From: Gammaproteobacteria bacterium
GTDB taxonomy: Bacteria > Pseudomonadota > Gammaproteobacteria > GCA-001735895
Length of the DNA: 12,681 nucleotides
Reading direction: 5' to 3'
Assembly: GCA_024763185.1 (NCBI GenBank)
Contig: JANTFY010000044.1
Coordinates: 1 to 12,681 of the forward strand
Translations under genes and position numbers: made by a program
Notes under the pieces: model-generated
The model's input: only the letters and a program-made list of their open reading frames with translations
What the model was told of the DNA's origin: nothing
Database searches by the model: none
Part shown: positions 7,367 through 12,681 of the stretch, piece after piece
How the letters are laid out: every line of letters begins with the position of its first letter
Numbering within the stretch: the first letter of the stretch is position 1

Positions 7367-7909
7367 TTATTCAATCAGCGCTATCGCTGCTGAACGTTCG
7401 ATATAATTACCCAGCCCATCTGGAACAATTTCGGTTAGTTGAATTTCTACATCTGACAGCGCAATGATACGGCCGTGATTTTGCCCCAGGTAATTGTTTT
7501 CCAGTACCCGGTGCACGGTATTGTCTGGTGCGAAGATAAGCCCCCATTTGGTGCCATTTTTGGTGACTGTGCCCTTGAACCTTAGCGTATCCAAAGGAAA
7601 GTCTTCAAGAGGTTCACGCACGCGATCAATGTCGGGACGTAGGCCGGTGCCCGAGGCAATAAGCGCTTCGTCTTCGGGTTCTGGCCGTCTAAAGTCTACC
7701 AGTTTGAAAGGGTCTCGCAGATTTTGTGAGGTGTATTCAAAGTTTTGATAGGGTACAAAGGGTGGAATGGGTTCTACCCGCCCAGGCGGCTTGGCTTTGG
7801 TCTGATCAACAAACAATTGTAGATCTCCCAGGCCCTGTTCACAGGCATTCAGGCCGAGCAGGGCAATGATCGACAGTGTTAATCTGAAAGGAGTCTTATA
7901 AAGTGACAT
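7367..7909 (-). CDS. pilP: Type IV pilus lipoprotein PilP
   Basis: Inner-membrane lipoprotein that connects the PilN-PilO pair to the periplasmic N0 domain of PilQ. The 180 residues are normal for PilP. The signal peptide ends in the lipobox LNAC, with Cys23 as the lipidated residue. A proline-rich, probably disordered linker (about 38-60) precedes the conserved LRDPF motif at 64-68. The C-terminal beta-rich domain covers about 105-180 (LRFKGTV, KWGLIFAPDNTVHRV). The start codon overlaps the pilO stop by one base (TAATG), and a strong AAGGAGG lies at 7926-7920. All features match a functional protein. Confidence 0.96.
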   Translation of the reverse strand: MSLYKTPFRLTLSIIALLGLNACEQGLGDLQLFVDQTKAKPPGRVEPIPPFVPYQNFEYTSQNLRDPFKLVDFRRPEPEDEALIASGTGLRPDIDRVREPLEDFPLDTLRFKGTVTKNGTKWGLIFAPDNTVHRVLENNYLGQNHGRIIALSDVEIQLTEIVPDGLGNYIERSAAIALIE

Positions 7910-8517
7910 TATTGCTCGTCCTCCTTCAGATACCGATAAGTCTTGGCAATGGCTGTCATTTTAAGTTTATCGTTGGCGGGTTCATCTTCTTGAGCCTTTT
8001 TTCGTTCCAGCTTTAACTCATGCATGGTGACGATACGAGGCAAGGCTGCCACGCCACTGATAAAGGAAGCCAGATCGTGATAATTACCGGATACTTCCAG
8101 GGATATGGGTAATTCAGCATAAAAGCCTTTTTTCTCTTCCTGGCTGGGTTTGAATTTCTTGATTTCCAGTCCGTTTGCGAGGCCGGTCTGGGAAACATCC
8201 ACCAGCAAGGATTCCACATCAGTTTTCTCAGGCAACTGACGCAAAATAGCCTGAAAAGAGGCCTGCATTTCAGCCAGTTGGTCTTTATAAAGCTGCAGCT
8301 TGGCAGCCTTATCGGCCTTGGTGGTAAATTCAGATTTTAGTTCGGTTTCCTGGCGTTCAACCTTCTCGAGTTTTTCCAGTTGCTTCTGCGTATCAAAATA
8401 TAGACCGGCAGCAATAATGACAACAAACGTAATGGCGAGAAAGCCATATTTTATGGGGTTTGAAGCGTTACCAAGATTGTTGAAATCTAGGTTGTTGAGT
8501 TCGTCCATAATACTCAT
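7909..8517 (-). CDS. pilO: Type IV pilus assembly protein PilO
   Basis: Bitopic inner-membrane protein that forms heterodimers with PilN and binds PilP in the pilus alignment complex. The 202 residues show a short cytoplasmic N-terminus, one membrane helix at about 24-40 (YGFLAITFVVIIAAGLY), a coiled coil at about 42-92, and a ferredoxin-like periplasmic domain at about 96-198 with the typical LEIKKFKP and YHDLASFISGVAALPRIV segments. The start at 8517 overlaps the pilN stop in an ATGA arrangement and is preceded by AGGAGG at 8529-8524, which favours it over the internal Met4. Translation is probably coupled to pilN. Confidence 0.97.
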   Translation of the reverse strand: MSIMDELNNLDFNNLGNASNPIKYGFLAITFVVIIAAGLYFDTQKQLEKLEKVERQETELKSEFTTKADKAAKLQLYKDQLAEMQASFQAILRQLPEKTDVESLLVDVSQTGLANGLEIKKFKPSQEEKKGFYAELPISLEVSGNYHDLASFISGVAALPRIVTMHELKLERKKAQEDEPANDKLKMTAIAKTYRYLKEDEQ

Positions 8518-9101
8518 TGCTGGCCTCCTATCTTGTCGTCAACGTTTTCTTCCGCGGCTTGAGGAGATGTCTGTTTTACCGAAAGAATAAAGGAGCTGAT
8601 ACGGGTGACTTTTTTATCTTCAATCTCTATCACGTCCAGATTTGGGTCTTTAAGCCATTCTGATGCGCTCAGGTTACGCATATAGCTGGATACCCGGGCA
8701 TTCGATTCGGCTTCGCCAATAACTTTTAAAACATCATTCGACTGTTCCAATGTTTTCAGGTAAACCCCATTGGGTACCGTAGTGACCAGTTCGGTAAATA
8801 AGTGAACAATTGAAGGACGACTGCCCTGTAAATCCTGGATGACTTCCATCCGCTCAATCAGGCTTTTACGAACTTTTTGCAGTTCCCTAATCTCTTCGAT
8901 TTCCTTATCCAGCTTGGCGATCTCAGTTTTTAGGAACTGGTTACGGCTGTTCTGGTAGTCGATTTTGGCATTCATTTGTACATGAATAAGCCCCACCAGA
9001 GCAGCGGCTAACACCATGCTCAAAACCAGCATGGTCATGAACTGTTTTTGCCTTTCCTGGCGAAGTTCTTCGCGCCAGGGTAACAGGTTAATACGGGTCA
9101 T
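8514..9101 (-). CDS. pilN: Type IV pilus assembly protein PilN
   Basis: Bitopic inner-membrane partner of PilO; its N-terminus docks onto cytoplasmic PilM. The conserved PilM-binding motif INLLPWR is at residues 4-10. A basic segment follows, then one membrane helix at about 22-41, a coiled coil at about 45-92 and a ferredoxin-like periplasmic domain at about 96-176 (VPNGVYLKTLEQ, then a strand ending in FILSVKQ). The 195 residues are usual. The start overlaps the pilM stop as ATGA, and the stop overlaps the pilO start in the same way, showing a tightly coupled operon. Confidence 0.97.
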   Translation of the reverse strand: MTRINLLPWREELRQERQKQFMTMLVLSMVLAAALVGLIHVQMNAKIDYQNSRNQFLKTEIAKLDKEIEEIRELQKVRKSLIERMEVIQDLQGSRPSIVHLFTELVTTVPNGVYLKTLEQSNDVLKVIGEAESNARVSSYMRNLSASEWLKDPNLDVIEIEDKKVTRISSFILSVKQTSPQAAEENVDDKIGGQQ

Positions 9102-10165
9102 AGATGTTCAGCCCCCCGAATGGCAAGACCGGCTGCGATCAGGAATGAAGGTCCATCGGCCTGCAGGTTTGCTTTGTTAATTTTGTTTGTGGTTGACATG
9201 TCCTGAAAAGGATTGGCGATTGTGGTTGGCACGCCGATGTGAGATTCAGTGAGTTCTGCCAAGTCAGGTAAGCAGGCGGTACCACCACCTAATATCAGGT
9301 GGTCGATGTTGCTGATATTGCCTCCGGCAGAATAGAAAAACTGTAAAAAACGACTGACTTGTTGGGCCGTGGTTTCCTTGAATGGTTCGAGCACTTCGGG
9401 CTCATAGTTGTCCGGCAATCCCCCCTGACGCTTGGCCAGTCCGGCTTCTTCATAAGATAAACCGTATCGACGCATGATTTCTTCGGTTAACTGTTTGCCC
9501 CCAAAGTTTTGTTCGCGGGTGTAGATAAGCTGGTGATTATGGAGAACGCTGAGGCTGGTCATGGTGGCGCCGATATCCACGATCGCTACCGTTTGGTCCT
9601 GTCCTTCATCGGGTAAGTGAGGCGCCATGGTCTGAAACACGGTTTCTATCGTGTAAGCTTCGATATCGACTATTTTAGGAGTAAGACCGGCCAGCTCGAC
9701 TGCGGCAATTCGGTCATCCACGTTTTCACTGCGGCAGGCAGCGAGAAGAACATCAACCGTTTCAGGGTTGTTCTCGGTTTCGCCCAGTACCTGGAAATCA
9801 AGATTAACTTCCTCCAGTGGATATGGAATATATTGATCGGCTTCCAGTTGGATATTGCCTTCCATTTCCTCTTCGCTGAGGTTGGCTGGCATGGTGATTT
9901 TTTTAGTGATTACCGAGGATCCGGCGACAGCGATAGCGCAATATTTGGATTTAATTTTTGACTTGTGCAGCGCACGCTTTACACTTTCGCCCACAGCTTC
10001 GATTTCGGCAACATTTTTATCTACCATGCTGTTGGCAGGCAGTGGCTCTACCGCAATGCCCTCAATGCGATAGCTGGATCCGGTTTTGCTGAGCTCGAGC
10101 ATCTTGATCGACGTCGAACTGATGTCTAACCCGATTAGTGGCGGTTTCTTTGGTGTCAAAAACAC
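9098..10165 (-). CDS. pilM: Type IV pilus actin-like ATP-binding protein PilM
   Basis: Cytoplasmic, actin/FtsA-fold protein that binds ATP and the N-terminal peptide of PilN, linking the pilus motor to the alignment complex. The 355 residues match the family (about 354). Nucleotide-binding elements are visible: phosphate 1 loop GLDISSTSIKMLEL (12-25), phosphate 2 loop AIVDIGATMTSLSV (194-207) and the adenosine motif LILGGGTACLPDL (290-302). The SHS2 insertion lies at about 75-165, with the conserved NIQLEADQYIPYPLEEVNLD. The start codon is GTG, preceded by GAGGGA at 10176-10171 with 5 bases between. First gene of the pilMNOPQ operon, diverging from the PBP1A gene. Confidence 0.97.
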   Translation of the reverse strand: MFLTPKKPPLIGLDISSTSIKMLELSKTGSSYRIEGIAVEPLPANSMVDKNVAEIEAVGESVKRALHKSKIKSKYCAIAVAGSSVITKKITMPANLSEEEMEGNIQLEADQYIPYPLEEVNLDFQVLGETENNPETVDVLLAACRSENVDDRIAAVELAGLTPKIVDIEAYTIETVFQTMAPHLPDEGQDQTVAIVDIGATMTSLSVLHNHQLIYTREQNFGGKQLTEEIMRRYGLSYEEAGLAKRQGGLPDNYEPEVLEPFKETTAQQVSRFLQFFYSAGGNISNIDHLILGGGTACLPDLAELTESHIGVPTTIANPFQDMSTTNKINKANLQADGPSFLIAAGLAIRGAEHL

Positions 10166-10196
10166 AGGATTCCCTCGGTTAAGTCTGTGCTCATGA

Positions 10197-10219
10197 TTGT
10201 TAATTATTTACATTAACAA
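10197..10219. repeat. 8-bp inverted repeat upstream of pilM, possible operator
   Basis: TTGTTAAT (10197-10204) and ATTAACAA (10212-10219) are exact reverse complements separated by 7 bases. A second, overlapping repeat ACAAC(10216-10220)/GTTGT(10223-10227) shares the right arm. If the weak TATACT at 10229-10234 is the pilM -10, the repeat would cover the first 25 transcribed bases, a common repressor position. The binding factor is unknown. Confidence 0.45.
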
Positions 10220-10293
10220 CCAGTTGTAAGTATATATTTTTTTAAAAAATTTTTTTAGCTATTGCCAGAGTCTAGTAGAAGATTTTCATCTTG

Positions 10294-10322
10294 TCGACAC
10301 TTTTCAAGTAGCTGTTTATAAA
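10294..10322 (+). promoter_or_regulatory. Candidate sigma-70 promoter for the PBP1A gene
   Basis: TCGACA (10294-10299) and TATAAA (10317-10322) are separated by 17 bases and match the consensus at 10 of 12 positions. Transcription would begin near base 10329, only about 8 bases before the ATG. The -35 lies in the palindrome TGTCGACA (10292-10299). This is the best promoter match in the region. Confidence 0.5.
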
Positions 10323-10336
10323 TATAACGTAACTTT

Positions 10337-12681
10337 ATGAAAATTCTAGTAAAAATTTTGTCGGCCATGATGGCCGCAGGTATTTTATTGTTTCTTGCAG
10401 CAACGCTCTATGTTTTCCTGGCTTTGGTTCCAGAATTACCCTCTATCGAGAATCTCGAGGAGGCTGAATTAAAAGTACCCCTCCGCATATACGATAAAAA
10501 CGAATTTTTACTCGCTGAGTATGGTGAGCATAGACGAATTCCACTGAAATACGATGATATTCCTAAAAAAATTGAACATGCTCTTCTTGCTGCGGAAGAT
10601 GACCAGTTCTGGCAGCACTCCGGGGTGGACCCCTGGGCCCTGATGGCAGCTGTTTATGAACTGGTGACCACCGGTAATAAAACTCGCGGCGGCAGTACCA
10701 TTACCATGCAGGTAGCTCGCAACTTTTTTCTGACCAAAGAGAAAACCTATAACCGTAAGCTTAATGAAATTTTGCTGGCCCTGAAGATTGAGAAAGACCT
10801 GGATAAAAAGGCCATTTTTGAGCTTTATGTCAATAAAATTTATCTGGGAAAAAGAGCCTACGGCGTGGTTGCGGCCGCTCAGGTGTATTATGGAAAAACC
10901 CTGGATGAGTTGAGTATTGCGCAGTCTGCGATGATTGCAGGCCTGCCCAAGGCGCCTTCACGTTATAACCCGATTACCAACCCGGAACGAGCGCTTATTC
11001 GTCGCGATCATATCATCCGACGCATGCTGCAACTGGGCTACATAACTGAGGAAGAGTATCAAACGGCCAGAGCTGAGCCTGTCACTGCTGAGTTACATGC
11101 GGCCGAGGTAAGTGCCGACGCACGTTATGTCACTGAAATGGTGCGCTCAAAGGTATTTGAAACTTTTGGTCAGGAAAAGGTATATACCTCGGGTTTAAAG
11201 GTTTATACCACCATTGATGATCATTTGCAGAGCGCTGCCAACCGCTCGCTTCGGACTGCTCTGCTGGATTATGACCGTCGCCATGGCTATCGCGGTGTGG
11301 CCGGTCATGTCGATCTTGAACAAGTTACGGATGATCCGTTTGAGGCGGAACTTGTCGAAGCCGAACGGGTTGGCAATCTGGACAAGGCAGTGGTAAAGGT
11401 GGTGTCTGAAGACAAGGTGCAAATTCTGTTGCCGGATTTTAAATCCGCTGATATTCCTTTTGAAAATGGCATTAAGTGGGCGAAACCGTACATTAATGAA
11501 AACCAGGTAGGGGATGAACCGCAAGCACCTTCGGATGTATTGAAACCAGGTGATGTTATCTGGGTGGAAAAAAAAGAGGAAGAGTACTGGCTGGCGTCCA
11601 TACCGGATGTGGAAGGGGCTATTGTTTCGCTGGATCCTTCGAGTGGCGCAGTACTGGCCTTGGTAGGTGGTTTTGACTATTTTCATAATAAATTTAACCG
11701 TGCGGTTCAGGCGCGCCGGCAACCGGGTTCCAATTTCAAACCCTTCATTTATTCAGCGGCGCTGGAAAAAGGTTTCACAGCGGCGAGTATTATCAATGAT
11801 GCGCCTGTTGTTTTTGATGATGACTCCCTGGAGGCAACCTGGAGACCGGAAAATTATTCAGGACGGTTTTATGGACCGACCCGGTTAAGAGAGGCTTTGG
11901 TAAAATCCAGGAATCTGGTATCGATACGGATTTTGCAATCCATTGGCTTGAGATATGCGACTTCATTTGCGCAGAAATTCGGCTTTGAACGAAAAGCCAT
12001 GCCGTATGATTTATCCTTAGCGCTGGGTTCCGGGGCTTTTTCACCGCTAGAGATCGTGCGTTCTTATGCGGTTTTTGCCAACGGCGGTTACCTGGTGACG
12101 CCCTATTACGTGGATCGAATAGAATCGAGTGAAGGTGAGCTGTTGTTTGAAGGCCGGCCGTTAAGGGTGTGCCAGGGTTGTGCTGAACAGGGTGAAGCCG
12201 TTGCGATTGAGAAATCTCAGGAGTCGCAATCCCTGGAGCAGGCAAAAGATCAGCAAGCGCAGCCGGTGACCGAGTATGCGCCTCGGATAATATCCGCCCA
12301 GAATGCATATATTATCCGTTCGATATTAAGAGAGGTTGTGCGCCGTGGGACTGCGGTAAGAGCCAAAACGCTCGGGCGCAGTGATATTGCGGGTAAAACC
12401 GGTACCACCAATGATCAGAAAGATGCCTGGTTCAGTGGCTTTAACGATCAGGTCGTAACGACGGCCTGGGTGGGTTTTGATGATCAGAAATCTCTAGGGG
12501 CGAGGGAAACCGGTGGCCGAGCAGCCTTGCCGATGTGGATTGACTATATGCGTGAAGCCTTGCGCGGGCTGCCAGTAAATCTAGAAGAGCAACCGGAAGG
12601 CATGGTGACCGTACGCATTGATGAGGAGACGGGGGAAAGGGCAAACGATAGCTCTCGACATACCCGGTTTGAAGTCTTCAA
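10337..12681 (+). CDS. ponA: Penicillin-binding protein 1A, bifunctional transglycosylase/transpeptidase (3' end outside window)
   Basis: Class A PBP (mrcA in E. coli naming) that polymerises lipid II and cross-links peptidoglycan at the inner membrane. The 781 residues in view start with a short cytoplasmic tail and a membrane anchor (about 7-31). The GT51 glycosyltransferase domain contains AAEDDQFWQHSGVDP with catalytic Glu87, RGGSTITMQ (117-125) and YVNKIYLGKRAYGV (164-177). An OB-like domain typical of PBP1A lies at about 318-425. The transpeptidase domain has all three motifs: SNFK with nucleophile Ser465 (465-468), SRN (524-526) and KTGT (687-690). A Gln/Glu-rich insertion at about 611-650 begins with the pair Cys612-Cys615 (CQGC). 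No clear Shine-Dalgarno precedes the ATG. The reading frame is unbroken to the window edge; a short C-terminal tail should remain outside. Confidence 0.97.
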   Translation, partial: MKILVKILSAMMAAGILLFLAATLYVFLALVPELPSIENLEEAELKVPLRIYDKNEFLLAEYGEHRRIPLKYDDIPKKIEHALLAAEDDQFWQHSGVDPWALMAAVYELVTTGNKTRGGSTITMQVARNFFLTKEKTYNRKLNEILLALKIEKDLDKKAIFELYVNKIYLGKRAYGVVAAAQVYYGKTLDELSIAQSAMIAGLPKAPSRYNPITNPERALIRRDHIIRRMLQLGYITEEEYQTARAEPVTAELHAAEVSADARYVTEMVRSKVFETFGQEKVYTSGLKVYTTIDDHLQSAANRSLRTALLDYDRRHGYRGVAGHVDLEQVTDDPFEAELVEAERVGNLDKAVVKVVSEDKVQILLPDFKSADIPFENGIKWAKPYINENQVGDEPQAPSDVLKPGDVIWVEKKEEEYWLASIPDVEGAIVSLDPSSGAVLALVGGFDYFHNKFNRAVQARRQPGSNFKPFIYSAALEKGFTAASIINDAPVVFDDDSLEATWRPENYSGRFYGPTRLREALVKSRNLVSIRILQSIGLRYATSFAQKFGFERKAMPYDLSLALGSGAFSPLEIVRSYAVFANGGYLVTPYYVDRIESSEGELLFEGRPLRVCQGCAEQGEAVAIEKSQESQSLEQAKDQQAQPVTEYAPRIISAQNAYIIRSILREVVRRGTAVRAKTLGRSDIAGKTGTTNDQKDAWFSGFNDQVVTTAWVGFDDQKSLGARETGGRAALPMWIDYMREALRGLPVNLEEQPEGMVTVRIDEETGERANDSSRHTRFEVF

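Larger units (their letters stand above)
10166..10336. promoter_or_regulatory. Divergent control region of pilM and the PBP1A gene
   Basis: A 171-base AT-rich interval. It carries a T7-A6-T7 tract (10237-10256), which should bend DNA or act as an UP element. Two overlapping inverted repeats lie on the pilM side (10197-10227), and a candidate PBP1A promoter lies on the other. A possible weak pilM -10 (TATACT on the minus strand, 10234-10229) adjoins the A/T tract but has no good -35. A sigma-54 signature (GG and GC 10 bases apart) is not evident for pilM. Confidence 0.55.

Noticed and set aside
10156..10194. Twelve-codon minus-strand reading frame (ATG at 10194) overlapping the pilM GTG in another frame, reminiscent of a leader peptide
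   Set aside because: No Shine-Dalgarno sequence precedes it, it has no run of regulatory codons, and the strong GAGGGA clearly serves the pilM GTG.
10237..10256. T7-A6-T7 tract considered as an intrinsic terminator
   Set aside because: It lies between two divergent genes, so no transcript is expected to end there, and the stem would contain only A-T pairs. A bent-DNA or UP-element role is more plausible.
11195..12308. Minus-strand open frames of up to 175 codons opposite the PBP1A gene
   Set aside because: They overlap the OB-like and transpeptidase domains of PBP1A, whose motifs are all intact; no independent coding evidence exists.

Overview
This window is an ordinary-looking chromosomal core region of a gammaproteobacterium. 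The evidence is the identity and order of the genes: a PBP1A gene diverging from pilMNOPQ, followed by aroK, aroB and a DamX/SPOR gene. Pseudomonas and its relatives have the same order. E. coli keeps a degenerate version (mrcA, hofMNOPQ, aroK, aroB, damX). Base composition is moderate, and I see no insertion sequence, phage gene, CRISPR array, tRNA or rRNA. The genus cannot be fixed from the sequence alone. The presence of functional-looking type IV pilus genes makes a non-enteric lineage more likely.

Layout from left to right. Bases 1-494 (minus) hold the first 164 codons of rpoD, the housekeeping sigma factor. Bases 616-2340 (minus) hold dnaG, the replication primase, with a likely rpoD promoter in the short gap between them. 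Bases 2341-2697 have no convincing gene but contain several inverted repeats and candidate dnaG promoters. Bases 2698-3492 (minus) encode an unusually short DamX-like SPOR protein. It is followed upstream by aroB (3502-4590) and aroK (4594-5115), two shikimate-pathway genes packed 3 bases apart. A 93-base gap with a 12-bp perfect stem-loop and a candidate aroK promoter separates this group from pilQ (5209-7350), pilP, pilO, pilN and pilM (up to 10165). The pil genes form a tightly overlapped operon. After a 171-base divergent control region, ponA/mrcA (PBP1A) runs rightward from 10337 and leaves the window unfinished.

How the parts work together. PilM, PilN, PilO and PilP make the inner-membrane alignment complex that links the cytoplasmic type IV pilus motor to the outer-membrane secretin PilQ. 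PBP1A and the SPOR protein act on the peptidoglycan that this envelope-spanning machine must cross. AroK and AroB feed chorismate synthesis. DnaG and RpoD are the last two members of the classical macromolecular-synthesis operon, here without rpsU directly upstream.

No undescribed system was found. The points most worth a second look are the join between the dnaG-rpoD block and the pil-aro-damX block without rpsU, the DamX homologue without an ATPase domain, and the symmetrical repeats in the pilM/ponA control region.
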